A DNA stretch of 64,000 nt, taken from assembly GCA_005768725.1 (NCBI GenBank), contig VAFM01000001.1, positions 558,001-622,000 on the forward strand, in the 5' to 3' direction. Of this stretch, positions 39,973 through 49,565 are shown one piece after another. Source of the DNA: Blastochloris viridis (GTDB lineage: Bacteria > Pseudomonadota > Alphaproteobacteria > UBA2136 > UBA6156). The notes beneath the pieces were generated by a model that searched no databases, was not told the origin of the DNA, and was given only the letters and a program-made list of their open reading frames with translations. Made by a program: the position numbers and the translations under genes. Numbering within the stretch: position 1 is the stretch's first letter; each line of letters begins with the position of its first letter.

Positions 39973-42936
39973 ATGTCACAACGTCCTCCGACCGAAACGG
40001 CCATCACCCCTACCAGCCACCTGATCATTAAAGGTGCGCGCGAGCACAACCTGAAAAATGTGAGCCTTACGATTCCCAAACGTACTCTCTCGGTCATCAC
40101 GGGTGTATCCGGCAGTGGCAAATCGTCACTGGCGTTCGATACAATTTATGCCGAAGGCCAACGCCGTTATGTCGAAAGCCTTTCTGCCTACGCCCGCCAA
40201 TTTCTGGAGCTTAACAACAAGCCGGATGTAGACCGCATTGACGGTCTGGCACCCGCAATTGCGATTGAGCAGAAAACCACCAGCAAAAACCCACGCAGTA
40301 CAGTGGGGACGATTACCGAGATTTATGACTATCTGCGCTTGCTTTACGCCAATGCAGGTATCGCCCACTGCCCCAACCACCCGGACATTGAAATTACCGC
40401 CCAGACGATTCAGCAAATGGTGGACCATGTTCTTACATGGCCTTCCGGCACCAAATTGATGGTAATGGCACCGGTGGTGCGCGGGCGTAAAGGTGAGTAC
40501 GTAAAAGAACGCCAGCAATGGCAGGCGATGGGCTATACCCGTGCTGAAATTGATGGAGAGATGGTGGAACTCAGCGAGCCTGTCAAACTGGTCAAGAACG
40601 AAAAGCACGACATTGCGCTGGTGATTGACCGTCTGGTGTTGAAGAGTGGTGACGAGAACGCTGCCATTGCCACCCGCCTTGCCGACAGCCTTGCGACCGC
40701 CCTTAAAATGGCGGAAGGACTTGCTGAAGTCGTACGCCTGGACATGGAAGGCGCGGACGGTCGCAAACTCTTCAGTGAAAAGCACAGTTGCCCTATCTGC
40801 GGCCATGCGACTCAACTGGAACCACGCCTCTTCAGCTTCAACAGCCCGTTTGGCGCCTGCCAGACCTGTGACGGTCTCGGTGAAGTCATCTTCTTCAGCC
40901 CTGAACTTGTCGTTCCAGATGAAAATCTGACGCTCAACCAAGGCGCTATTCACCCTTGGCGTGAGAAGATGGGTAAGGAAGGCTTCCAGCTCGGGAAGAC
41001 CGGTGGCTATTACATTAAACCACTGGCGCGCCATTACGGTTTCAGCCCCGATACCCCTTGGAAAAAACTGCCAGAGGATATCCGCCACATGCTGCTCCAT
41101 GGCAGTGGTTCCGAGAAAATTGAGTTCAAGTTCGAAGGCGGCAAATCCATCTTCTCCACCCGCAAAACCTTTGACGGCGTGATGGATATTCTGCGTCGCC
41201 GCTGGGAAGAAAGCACCAACCCCTATGCCCGCGAAGACCTGAACCGTTACCGCGCCGCCAAGCCGTGTGAAGCCTGTGGAGGCGCACGTCTTAATCCTTC
41301 GGCACTCGCAGTTACGGTGGGTGACAAGACGGTACACGACTATACCAAAATGTCGATCAACTCGGCCCTCGGTTTTACCGAATACCTGCAAAGCCACCTT
41401 ACTGGTGCTGCCGAGCAGATCGCGACGCCGATTCTGCGCGAGATCAACGCCCGCCTCGGTTTTCTCAACCATGTCGGTCTGAACTATCTGTCGCTGGAGC
41501 GCACGGCCGGCACACTTTCGGGCGGCGAAGCTCAGCGTATCCGCCTTGCCTCGCAGATCGGCAGCGGCCTCACCGGAGTGCTGTATGTGCTGGATGAACC
41601 CAGCATTGGTCTACACCAGCGCGACAACACCCGCCTACTGGAAACGCTCGTTAAGCTGCGCGATCTGGACAACACCGTGCTTGTCGTAGAGCACGACGAA
41701 GACGCTATTCGTATGGCTGACTTTGTTGTGGATATGGGCCCCAAAGCCGGGGTTCATGGCGGAGAGGTTGTCGCCGCCGGCAACGTGGACGATTTGATCA
41801 ATGAGCCACGCAGCATTACTGGCCAATTCCTCAGCGGGAAACGCGAGATCAGCGTCCCCGCCAAACGTCGTCCTACAGATGATTCCCGCCAGATCAGCGT
41901 GCACGGTGCTCAGGGCAATAACCTGCGTAATGTGACCGTCAGTTTCCCGGTAGGTGTCATGACCTGTGTCACCGGTGTCTCCGGCAGCGGTAAATCAACG
42001 CTTGTCATGGATACCCTGCACCACGCCCTCGCCGCCCGTCTCAATGGCAGCAAGGAGCAACCTGCCAAACACAGCAAGATCACGGGCCTGGAACATATCG
42101 ATAAGCTGGTGAATATCGACCAGTCTCCGATTGGGCGTACACCGCGCAGTAACCCGGCGACCTATACCGGTATTTATGGACCGATTCGCGACTGGTACGC
42201 CGCCCTTCCCGAAAGCAAGGCCCGCGGCTACGGCCCCGGCCGCTTCAGTTTCAACGTCAAAGGTGGGCGCTGTGAGGCATGCGAAGGCGACGGCGTGATT
42301 AAGGTGGAAATGCACTTTCTGCCGGACGTGTATGTTCCGTGCGAGGTCTGCAAAGGCAAACGCTTTAATCGTGAGACTTTGGAAGTCCTGTTCAAAGGTA
42401 AATCCATCGCCGACGTACTGGATATGAATGTGGCGGATGCCCATAGCTTCTTCTCCGGCGTGCCGCGCCTCGCCAAGCAGCTTAAAACACTGGAAGACGT
42501 AGGCTTGGGTTATATCAAGCTTGGCCAGAATGCGACGACTCTTTCCGGCGGGGAAGCCCAGCGCGTCAAGCTGGCCAAAGAGCTGACCAAGATCGCGACT
42601 GGCCGCACGCTTTACATTCTGGATGAACCGACAACGGGTCTGCACTTTGCGGATATCGATCAGTTGTTGAAAGTTCTGCACCGCTTGGTCGATGCCGGTA
42701 ATACGATGGTTATTATCGAGCACAACCTTGATGTCATCAAAACGGCCGACTGGATCGTCGATATCGGGCCTGAGGGCGGCAGCGGCGGTGGGCAACTCAT
42801 CGCAGAAGGTACGCCGGAGGATGTGGTGAAAGTAGGTGGCAGCTTTACCGGTCAGTTCCTGAAACCGTTACTCAAGGCAAAACCGGTGCCGAAAGAGACC
42901 GCATCTAAACCTAAGAAATCCAAAAAAGCCGCGTAA
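39973..42936 (+). CDS. uvrA: Excinuclease ABC subunit A
   Basis: 987 residues from the ATG giving MSQRPPTE; an upstream ATG at 39877 is not family-like. There are two ABC ATPase modules with Walker A GVSGSGKSS and GVSGSGKST, signatures LSGGEAQRI and LSGGEAQRV, and two zinc modules (CPICGH...CQTCDGLG and CEACEGDG...CEVCKGKR). UvrA finds bulky DNA lesions and loads UvrB. The C-terminus is basic (KPKKSKKAA). No strong ribosome-binding site and no clear SOS box is seen upstream. Confidence 0.96.
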   Translation: MSQRPPTETAITPTSHLIIKGAREHNLKNVSLTIPKRTLSVITGVSGSGKSSLAFDTIYAEGQRRYVESLSAYARQFLELNNKPDVDRIDGLAPAIAIEQKTTSKNPRSTVGTITEIYDYLRLLYANAGIAHCPNHPDIEITAQTIQQMVDHVLTWPSGTKLMVMAPVVRGRKGEYVKERQQWQAMGYTRAEIDGEMVELSEPVKLVKNEKHDIALVIDRLVLKSGDENAAIATRLADSLATALKMAEGLAEVVRLDMEGADGRKLFSEKHSCPICGHATQLEPRLFSFNSPFGACQTCDGLGEVIFFSPELVVPDENLTLNQGAIHPWREKMGKEGFQLGKTGGYYIKPLARHYGFSPDTPWKKLPEDIRHMLLHGSGSEKIEFKFEGGKSIFSTRKTFDGVMDILRRRWEESTNPYAREDLNRYRAAKPCEACGGARLNPSALAVTVGDKTVHDYTKMSINSALGFTEYLQSHLTGAAEQIATPILREINARLGFLNHVGLNYLSLERTAGTLSGGEAQRIRLASQIGSGLTGVLYVLDEPSIGLHQRDNTRLLETLVKLRDLDNTVLVVEHDEDAIRMADFVVDMGPKAGVHGGEVVAAGNVDDLINEPRSITGQFLSGKREISVPAKRRPTDDSRQISVHGAQGNNLRNVTVSFPVGVMTCVTGVSGSGKSTLVMDTLHHALAARLNGSKEQPAKHSKITGLEHIDKLVNIDQSPIGRTPRSNPATYTGIYGPIRDWYAALPESKARGYGPGRFSFNVKGGRCEACEGDGVIKVEMHFLPDVYVPCEVCKGKRFNRETLEVLFKGKSIADVLDMNVADAHSFFSGVPRLAKQLKTLEDVGLGYIKLGQNATTLSGGEAQRVKLAKELTKIATGRTLYILDEPTTGLHFADIDQLLKVLHRLVDAGNTMVIIEHNLDVIKTADWIVDIGPEGGSGGGQLIAEGTPEDVVKVGGSFTGQFLKPLLKAKPVPKETASKPKKSKKAA

Positions 42937-42949
42937 TGTGCGGGTTACG

Positions 42950-42976
42950 AAAAAGGGCTGGATACCAGCCCTTTTT
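42950..42976. terminator. Bidirectional terminator after uvrA
   Basis: AAAAGGGCTGG / CCAGCCCTTTT, an 11-bp stem with a 3-base loop, between two convergent genes. Confidence 0.9.
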
Positions 42977-42984
42977 CATTTTCG

Positions 42985-43473
42985 TTACTGCGCCGGAGCG
43001 TAAATTTCCGAACCCATGTGTAACGGTTTCCCGTCAAAGCAGAGGAAGCGCATGCCGCGGCTACCATCGCCTTTCACAATGACTTTAATCTGCTGGTGCT
43101 TCACGCCCAGTTCCGCGCAATCACGCTGAGAGTCGCCCCAGGGCGTTTTGCTGGTGGCGTTGGAGAGCTTTTCAGTCAGTTGTTTCTGGGCGGCATTGAT
43201 GTTTTGAAGCTGAGTGTTCTGCAGACGCTGCATTTCGTCGGTCACGTTCTGCGATTTGGCGTTGGAGCTTTGCACATCCTTCGCCAAGGCATCATTAGCG
43301 CGTTGCAGGCTGCGTACCTGGCTTTGCAAATCCTCCACCTGGGTTTGCAGCTTACCCAGCAGCAGTTCATAACGCGAGGCTTGCAGACTGGCTTCGCGGA
43401 CGGCACGCGCATTATCCTGCGCCATGGCAGGCAGGCTCAGCAAAGCAAACGCGAGAATCAGGAGGGAACGCAT
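42985..43473 (-). CDS. Periplasmic coiled-coil protein of unknown function
   Basis: 162 residues from the ATG eight bases after AAAGGA. Signal peptide MRSLLILAFALLSLPAMAQ, then a long coiled coil (about 25-105; LLGKLQTQVEDLQSQVRSLQR) and a small C-terminal domain with two Cys (RDCAELGVKH, MRFLCFDGKP). The length and layout resemble periplasmic spacer proteins, but no family is recognised. Confidence 0.75.
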   Translation of the reverse strand: MRSLLILAFALLSLPAMAQDNARAVREASLQASRYELLLGKLQTQVEDLQSQVRSLQRANDALAKDVQSSNAKSQNVTDEMQRLQNTQLQNINAAQKQLTEKLSNATSKTPWGDSQRDCAELGVKHQQIKVIVKGDGSRGMRFLCFDGKPLHMGSEIYAPAQ

Positions 43474-43561
43474 GGCAAATATCCTTTGGCTTCTTTTGGC
43501 TGAGTGTAGCGTGTCGGCGCCGGTTTGTGCGGCCCCTGCCCGTCTGCTAAGCAGCATTTCG

Positions 43562-44323
43562 TTAAAAGAGATTCGCGGCTTTTGCCAGCATGGCCACCGC
43601 CAGAACCGTTACCACGGCCTTGAAGATCGTATCGAAGATATCCGAGGTTATCTTTTTCATCAGCACCACACCCACGAATGTGCCTAAAAGTCCCATACAG
43701 ATCATCGGGATAATTAAGGGAAGATATGGTCCAAAGGCAAAGCCCGCCAAACCAAAGACGAGCATCTTAAGGATATGCTGGCAGAGCATAATGTAGCTTT
43801 GGTCGGCCAGCACGGCCTCCTTCGCCAGACCACCGCGCCTGCGGATAGCACTGAACAACACACCCGCTGCACCAATCAGAATGGTCACCATACTGATCAT
43901 AACAGCCAGAATAGCGGTACGTGCATCCGTGCTCAGGCGGTTAAGAAAAGGAATAGAGAGAGACTTCTTCGGTTTGGGTGCCCAGATCAGATAAAGCAGA
44001 CCCAGACCCAGCAGAAGCTGCATGGCATTGTCGTTTAAATTGACAGCTACCGGGCCTGCCAAGAAGGCCCCCAGTAGACTGCCGACACCGGCGATCCCGA
44101 CAAAGCGCCAATCGACATACTTTACCAGGAGTGCACCGCGGAGTCCGTTCTGCAGGAACATGACCGCACCGTGCAGAGGAATCACCGCCGTTCCCGGCAG
44201 CACAAGGCCCATAAGGCCCAATAATAAAACACCGCCCCCTGCCCCGCTTACCGCCGTGATGATAGCGGTGAAGAACGTGGTGGGTACAAGCCACCAATGG
44301 GACAGGAGGACGGTGGTATCCAT
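43562..44323 (-). CDS. TauE/SafE-type membrane permease
   Basis: 253 residues with about eight membrane segments. Features of the family are FFTAIITAVSGAGGGVLLLGLMG near the N-terminus, LLGAFLAGPVAVNL and a C-terminal GTFVGVVLMKKI. Members move sulfite, organosulfonates or related anions across the inner membrane; the substrate here is not known. It starts three bases before the end of sodB and is in its transcript. Confidence 0.85.
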   Translation of the reverse strand: MDTTVLLSHWWLVPTTFFTAIITAVSGAGGGVLLLGLMGLVLPGTAVIPLHGAVMFLQNGLRGALLVKYVDWRFVGIAGVGSLLGAFLAGPVAVNLNDNAMQLLLGLGLLYLIWAPKPKKSLSIPFLNRLSTDARTAILAVMISMVTILIGAAGVLFSAIRRRGGLAKEAVLADQSYIMLCQHILKMLVFGLAGFAFGPYLPLIIPMICMGLLGTFVGVVLMKKITSDIFDTIFKAVVTVLAVAMLAKAANLF

Positions 44324-44326
44324 CCT

Positions 44327-44947
44327 TTACAGAACGAAGCGCGGGCTGGCTTTTTGCTCGCGGCAGGCGATGGTGCGCTGCTCAACAACATCCCAGTTGA
44401 TGTTATTCATGAAGGCATCGATGTACTTCGGGCGCTCGGTGGTGCCGTAGTCGATCAGGAAGGCGTGTTCCCACACATCGCAGCTCAGCAAAATCTGGAA
44501 GCCCGGCATGTGGCCGTCGTTATGCAGTTCAATAAAGTGGTTGTTCACGTCACCGGTGATCGGATCCATGTAGCAAATGGCATGGCCGACACCGCGGGTG
44601 CTGGCGGTAGCCATGAAATCGGCTTTCCATTTTTCAAAGCTGCCGAATTTACCTGCCACCAGCTTCTTGAATTCGGCAGCGACGCTGTCGGAGACACCGG
44701 CCTTCAGGTTGGCAAAGTAGTAGTCATGCACCAGCATACCGCACATTTCAAAACCAAAGCGGCGTTTGCGGTCGAGGTACAGCGGCGTGCTGCCTTCGCC
44801 TTTTTCACGGAGTTCGGCCAGTTGCTTCATCAGGTTATTGGTCTGGGTCACGTAGCCTTCATACAGCTTCCAGTGTTCGTCAATCTGCTTGTCGGAGATG
44901 CCAACGAGGCCGGAGGGCTTGAATTCGATACGGGCAGAGTAGGTCAT
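44327..44947 (-). CDS. Iron/manganese superoxide dismutase
   Basis: 206 residues. Metal ligands are visible as His in DEHWKLYEGYV, His in LVHDYYFANL, and Asp and His in SCDVWEHAFLIDYG. The enzyme turns superoxide into hydrogen peroxide and oxygen. The sequence is somewhat divergent from the common FeSOD (HDYYFANL for HxxxFWxNL). It has no signal peptide, so it is cytoplasmic. It follows secF by 29 bases. Confidence 0.9.
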   Translation of the reverse strand: MTYSARIEFKPSGLVGISDKQIDEHWKLYEGYVTQTNNLMKQLAELREKGEGSTPLYLDRKRRFGFEMCGMLVHDYYFANLKAGVSDSVAAEFKKLVAGKFGSFEKWKADFMATASTRGVGHAICYMDPITGDVNNHFIELHNDGHMPGFQILLSCDVWEHAFLIDYGTTERPKYIDAFMNNINWDVVEQRTIACREQKASPRFVL

Positions 44948-44976
44948 GATGTTTTTCCTTTCATTGAGCCTATGGG

Positions 44977-45939
44977 TTAACTTTTCTTGGCCGATTTCGT
45001 TTCGACCTTATTCGATTCCGCGGCGTCGCGTGCCATTTTGCGGTACCACTCTTCCAGTGCCAGAAGAGCCGAGCTGCTGACAAAGATACTGGAGTAAGTA
45101 CCCAGCGCCACACCGATAATAAGGATGCGGGAGAAGTCATGCACCGCTTCGCCACCCCACAGGAAGAGGCACCAGAGCACAAGGAAGACAGAACCACCGG
45201 TCATGATGGTGCGGCCCAACGTCTGGTTGACCGAGAGATTGATCACCTCGCGCAGCGGACGGTTGGGGTATTTGCGACGGTTATCGCGGACACGGTCAAA
45301 GATCACGATAGTTTCGTTAAGCGAGTAACCGATGAGTGTGAGGATTGCGGCAAGCGAGGTGAGCGTAATTTCGGTTTTCATCACCGCGACAATACCAATT
45401 GTAAGGATAACGTCGTGCGAGAGAGCCAGAATAGCGCCCAGGCCATAACGAAGCTCAAAGCGTGCCCAAACGTAAACCAAGATGGCTGCGATGCTCATCA
45501 GCATGGCCATCAGACCCTTCATGCGGAGTTCTTCCCCCACTTGCGGACCGACAAATTCCACGCGGCGCAATTCGGCGCCACCCGCAATTTTGCTGAGGCC
45601 TGCCATCACACTGTTTTCAGCCGCCGCCGTTTGCGTGGCCGGAATATTACCAGGCAGACGGATGAGGTAGACGTCTTCGGCACCATATTGCTGGATAACG
45701 GAACCTTCAAAGCCAGCTTCATCGGTTACGGCACGTACCTCGGCAACACTGATGGGCTTGGCCAGCTTAGCCTCCACCATTTTACCGCCGACGAAGTCGA
45801 TACCGTAATTCAGGCCGATAACCGCCAGTAAAACGAAGGTGGCAGCCACCATCGCCGCACTGCTCCACAGCCAGAAGGCGCGGAGGTGCATGAAGTCGAA
45901 GTGCGGAACCTTGTCAAAAGGTCGAATGGGAAAACGCAT
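44977..45939 (-). CDS. secF: Protein translocase subunit SecF
   Basis: 320 residues with six membrane helices. IGLNYGIDFVGGKMVEAK near the N-terminus, the periplasmic part (VGEELRMKGLMAMLMSI) and FDRVRDNRRKYPNRPLREVINLSVNQTLGRTIMT are typical of SecF. With SecD it uses the proton gradient to complete protein export. It is separated from secD by terC, an unusual insertion. Confidence 0.95.
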   Translation of the reverse strand: MRFPIRPFDKVPHFDFMHLRAFWLWSSAAMVAATFVLLAVIGLNYGIDFVGGKMVEAKLAKPISVAEVRAVTDEAGFEGSVIQQYGAEDVYLIRLPGNIPATQTAAAENSVMAGLSKIAGGAELRRVEFVGPQVGEELRMKGLMAMLMSIAAILVYVWARFELRYGLGAILALSHDVILTIGIVAVMKTEITLTSLAAILTLIGYSLNETIVIFDRVRDNRRKYPNRPLREVINLSVNQTLGRTIMTGGSVFLVLWCLFLWGGEAVHDFSRILIIGVALGTYSSIFVSSSALLALEEWYRKMARDAAESNKVETKSAKKS

Positions 45940-45947
45940 AGTCGTTT

Positions 45948-46928
45948 CTATTCCTTACGGGTTTTGATCAAGCTGTACACCACGCCGGTCGTCAGGATGG
46001 CGAGGGTGATGGTCAGGCTGACGGCGGGGGGGATTTTGGCCAGGCCAAGCATATCGGCGATGAACATCTTGCTACCGATGAAGATAAGCAGGATGGACAG
46101 TGCGTACTTGAGGTAGGCAAAGCGTTCCATCATGGCCGATAGCGCAAAGTAGAGCGAACGCAGGCCGAGAATGGCGAAGATATTGCTGGTAAATACGATG
46201 AACGGGTCGGTGGTGATGGCAAAAATAGCCGGTACGCTATCGACCGCGAACAGTACATCGGCCAGTTCGACCAGAATCAGAGCCACCATCAGCGGCGTCA
46301 TGTAGTAGGCCATGCGACCGGTATTGGCGTCCTTCAGCTTCACGAAGAAGTGGTTGCCGTGCAGCTTGTTGCTGACGCGACCATACTTTTTCATGAATTT
46401 CAGAATCGGGTTGTTGGCCAGGTCCGCTTCGGCCTCTTCTTTACTCAGCAGCATTTTCACACCGGTGAAGATGAGGAAGGCCGCGAAGAGGTAGAGAATT
46501 TCATGGAAATTCTGCACCACAGCAGCACCGACACCAATCATGATACCGCGCAGCAGCAGCACGCCCAAGATACCCCAGAACAGCACGCGGTGCTGGTATT
46601 GGCGGGGAATCTTGAAGTAACCCAGAATCATGGCGATGACGAAGACGTTGTCCATGGAGAGGCTGAGCTCGACCACGTAGCCGGTGTAGAACTCGAGGGC
46701 GCGGGCACTGCCGAGTTCGTACCAGACCCAACCGCCGAACAGAGTGGCGAGGAAGGCGTAACCGCAGGTGGCGTAGATGCTTTCCTTAGCACTGACCACG
46801 TGGCCGCTGTCGCCATGTTCGCGGTGAAGCACCTTGAGATCGATAAACAGAAGCACCAGCACGAGCGTGAGGAAACTACCCCACATCCACAGCGGGTGGC
46901 CCATCCAGAGAGCGGAGAGAATATCCAT
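45948..46928 (-). CDS. TerC-family membrane protein (Alx-like)
   Basis: 326 residues with about nine membrane segments. It has YVVELSLSMDNVFVIAMILGYF near 80-101 and ILVELADVLFAVDSVPAIFAIT near 215-236, both with the conserved Asp residues of the family. Relatives such as E. coli Alx export manganese or respond to alkaline pH; some load Mn on exported proteins. It lies between secD and secF, only 23 and 8 bases from its neighbours, so it is cotranscribed with the Sec genes. Confidence 0.9.
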   Translation of the reverse strand: MDILSALWMGHPLWMWGSFLTLVLVLLFIDLKVLHREHGDSGHVVSAKESIYATCGYAFLATLFGGWVWYELGSARALEFYTGYVVELSLSMDNVFVIAMILGYFKIPRQYQHRVLFWGILGVLLLRGIMIGVGAAVVQNFHEILYLFAAFLIFTGVKMLLSKEEAEADLANNPILKFMKKYGRVSNKLHGNHFFVKLKDANTGRMAYYMTPLMVALILVELADVLFAVDSVPAIFAITTDPFIVFTSNIFAILGLRSLYFALSAMMERFAYLKYALSILLIFIGSKMFIADMLGLAKIPPAVSLTITLAILTTGVVYSLIKTRKE

Positions 46929-46951
46929 AGGTATTATCCTTTCTTAAACAA

Positions 46952-48547
46952 TTACAACGGAAGACGGGTTGGTCGGGTATGACGCAGCCAGCCGAGAATA
47001 ATCCAGCGAGTGAGCGTGATACTGGTAAACAGGCTGGCGAGCAGACCGATGATCTGCGCGACCGCAAAGCCCTTAACCGGCCCGGTACCGAAGATAAACA
47101 GCGCAACACCGGCTACCAGCGAGGTGACGTGACCATCCAGAATGGTGCGGAACGCGCCTTGGAAACCACCAAGAATGGCGGCCAGCGGCTTTTGGCCGTG
47201 GTCGACCTCTTCGCGGATACGCTCGAAAATCAGTACGTTGGCATCCACCGCCATACCCAAAGCGAGTACGATACCCGCCATACCCGGCAGGGTAAGGGTA
47301 AACCCGAGCAAGCTCATCACTGCGACCAGCAGAATGAGGTTGACGATAACCGCAATGTTCGCGGCGAGACCAAACAGACCATAGAACAGGAACATGAACA
47401 GCATAACGCCGATGGTCCCCATCACGATAGCCGCCGAACCGGCTTTGACGCTGTCGGCACCGAGGGACGGGCCGATGGTGCGCTCTTCCACCACATTCAC
47501 GCGCGCAGGCAGCGCACCGGCGTTGAGGATTGCGGAGAGGTCCTGGGCTTCGGCTGTAGTGAAGTTACCAGAGATCTGGGCACGGCCACCTAAAATGGCT
47601 TCGCGGAAGACCGGTGCACTGTACACCTTGCCATCCAGCACGATGGCAAACTGTTTGCCGACGTTTTGTGTAGAGAGTTGGGCGAAGATGCGGGTCCCAC
47701 GGCTGTCGAAGGCGATATCCACCGCCGGTGCGCCATTCTGGTCGAATGCGGCGGCGGCCGAGGTCAGCATTTCGCCGGTCAGGCTAGCGCGCTTTTGCAC
47801 GACAATCGGAACCTTGACGACGTTCTCGCCCGTACCGCGCTCTTCAAAGAACTTGGTGCGGTTGGCGGGAAGAACCACGGCGTTGGGGTCGATGGTGTCA
47901 TCCACCAAATGGAACGTGAGTTGCGCGGTTTTACCGATGGCGGCCTTGGCGCGGTTAACGTCCTGCACGCCCGGCAGCTCGACGATCACGCGACTGTTAC
48001 CCTGCTGCTGAATCAGCGGCTCGGCCACACCGAACTGGTCGACACGACTGCGCAGCACTTGCAGCGTTTGCTGCAGGGCGCGTTTGCGGAATTCCAGCAG
48101 GGTTGCCTCGCTGTAGAACACACGGGTTTCGCCATCGGCGCCGGTTTCGACCTGAATGCCGTCGCGGATCAGTTCCTTTTTCAGGAGATCGGCCTGGGCG
48201 ACATCGCGCAGAGTCAGCTCGACCGCGCCATGGCCTTCGGCTGTCGCGCTTTTGGCCAGCGGAGCGATACGCAGGTTGGTATAACCGATGTTGTTATCGC
48301 GGGCGAACGCACGGACGCGGTCTTCCAGATTTTCCGTCGCGCGGGTGGCCACATCATTCATGTCCACTTCCATAACAAGGTGGGCGCCCCCTTGCAGGTC
48401 GAGACCGAGATTCATCGCCTTGTTCGGCATCCAGGCCGGCAGACTGGCGCGGGTTTCCGGCGACATGACATTCGGCAACGCATAAAGGGTCGCGAAGCCC
48501 AGCACCGCTACCACCAGAATGCGCACAAAGAGGGAAATTTGACCCAT
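46952..48547 (-). CDS. secD: Protein translocase subunit SecD
   Basis: 531 residues. The N-terminal LGLDLQGGAHLVMEVDM near 47-63, the P1 head region, and the helix cluster with MAVDANVLIFERIREEVDHG and LDGHVTSLVAGVALFIFGTGPVKGFA are typical. SecDF pulls preproteins into the periplasm. It follows yajC by 21 bases. Confidence 0.96.
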   Translation of the reverse strand: MGQISLFVRILVVAVLGFATLYALPNVMSPETRASLPAWMPNKAMNLGLDLQGGAHLVMEVDMNDVATRATENLEDRVRAFARDNNIGYTNLRIAPLAKSATAEGHGAVELTLRDVAQADLLKKELIRDGIQVETGADGETRVFYSEATLLEFRKRALQQTLQVLRSRVDQFGVAEPLIQQQGNSRVIVELPGVQDVNRAKAAIGKTAQLTFHLVDDTIDPNAVVLPANRTKFFEERGTGENVVKVPIVVQKRASLTGEMLTSAAAAFDQNGAPAVDIAFDSRGTRIFAQLSTQNVGKQFAIVLDGKVYSAPVFREAILGGRAQISGNFTTAEAQDLSAILNAGALPARVNVVEERTIGPSLGADSVKAGSAAIVMGTIGVMLFMFLFYGLFGLAANIAVIVNLILLVAVMSLLGFTLTLPGMAGIVLALGMAVDANVLIFERIREEVDHGQKPLAAILGGFQGAFRTILDGHVTSLVAGVALFIFGTGPVKGFAVAQIIGLLASLFTSITLTRWIILGWLRHTRPTRLPL

Positions 48548-48568
48548 CGTTTACAAGCTCTCTTCCGC

Positions 48569-48949
48569 TTAACGCTTTTTGGAGACCGTTTCGGTCTTGG
48601 AGGCCTTGGCGGCCCCTTCCCATGCTTTGGCAGCCTCGCCAGACAGCGTGCTGCGGATGGCTTCGCGGGCGATGGTCAGTACGACACCGTCGGCGACGCG
48701 CATCTGCACCAGAGCATCCTTAATACCGTGAATTTCGCCGATCAGGCCGCCATCGGTAACGATGACATCGCCCTTTTTAAGGCCAGCGACCATTTCGGCG
48801 TGCTTTTTGGCGTTTTGCATTTGCGGGCGCAGCAGCACAAAATAAAATACCGCGAATACCAGAATGAACGGCAATGCGCTGCTGAGAATGGCCGGCAGTC
48901 CGCCTGCGGTCGCAGCGGCAGCATTTTGAGCATAGGCAACTGAAATCAT
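48569..48949 (-). CDS. yajC: Preprotein translocase subunit YajC
   Basis: 126 residues from the ATG after AAGGAA. One membrane helix (about 17-37; ALPFILVFAVFYFVLLRPQMQNAKKHAEMV) carries the YajC signature FYFVLLRPQ. It is followed by the small soluble domain (LKKGDVIVTDGGLIGEIHGI). The C-terminus is basic. It binds SecDF and here leads the operon yajC-secD-terC-secF-sodB. Confidence 0.93.
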   Translation of the reverse strand: MISVAYAQNAAAATAGGLPAILSSALPFILVFAVFYFVLLRPQMQNAKKHAEMVAGLKKGDVIVTDGGLIGEIHGIKDALVQMRVADGVVLTIAREAIRSTLSGEAAKAWEGAAKASKTETVSKKR

Positions 48950-49093
48950 GATTCTTTTCCTTTCCTGAGCGGCGGGGCACACATCCATATCCAGCCTCCA
49001 CCGGATGCGCGACTTTAGCCAATCCAACCGGTTGCGTCCAGACATAGACCTTACTTAGATGGCGGTTTGATAGGCTTTTATCTGGATTTCTCG

Positions 49094-49121
49094 TTGCGCT
49101 TACCTAAAATATGGATACAGT
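49094..49121 (+). promoter_or_regulatory. Possible promoter of the gene at 49183
   Basis: TTGCGC (49094-49099), 16-base spacer, TACAGT (49116-49121), about 60 bases ahead of the start codon. Only moderate agreement with the consensus. Confidence 0.35.
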
Positions 49122-49182
49122 TCATCTGATTCACATTCCGCATTTTTCACACTCATTCTGCAACCTTTAACAGGAGTCCCCT

Positions 49183-49440
49183 ATGAGGCGCATCACCATC
49201 GCAACCCGCACCGATGTCCAGTCGTTCTTCGGTCGGCATTCGGAAGTTCGGAACGCTGTCGGCGATTACCTTATCGCTGCATTCCGCCACCCGAAGAAAG
49301 AACCTAGCTCTCAACAGCAGGCGCGTGCCCGCCAGGCAAAAGCGCAAGCTCTCCGGAATATCGCCACCGCCATTCATGCCGCCGTTGACTATGCGGACGC
49401 CCGGCCATTGATGGAGCGTGCCGACAGTTTGGCCGCATAA
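49183..49440 (+). CDS. Small basic protein of unknown function
   Basis: 85 residues after AGGAG with a good spacing. No signal peptide or membrane segment. It is helical, with a Gln/Arg/Ala-rich centre (SSQQQARARQAKAQALRN) and a charged end. No family is recognised. It is a separate unit: own promoter region, own terminator, and divergent from yajC. Confidence 0.65.
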   Translation: MRRITIATRTDVQSFFGRHSEVRNAVGDYLIAAFRHPKKEPSSQQQARARQAKAQALRNIATAIHAAVDYADARPLMERADSLAA

Positions 49441-49462
49441 GCCTTTACGCTCGTTACAAAAG

Positions 49463-49488
49463 CGACCCATCTCCTGTGGGTCGTTTTT
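49463..49488 (+). terminator. Terminator after the small basic protein gene
   Basis: CGACCCA / TGGGTCG, a 7-bp stem followed by TTTTT. Confidence 0.75.
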
Positions 49489-49565
49489 CTATTTGTGTTA
49501 AGGACCGATTTGCTTTACGAATTATGTGTACTGAATATTTCTCTTACTCGCGCATGGAGATGCAT

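Noticed and set aside
40126..41472. 448-codon frame opposite uvrA
   Set aside because: Antisense shadow of the ATPase gene.
46929..46951. Manganese riboswitch (yybP-ykoY type) ahead of terC
   Set aside because: Only 23 bases separate secD and terC, too short for any riboswitch.
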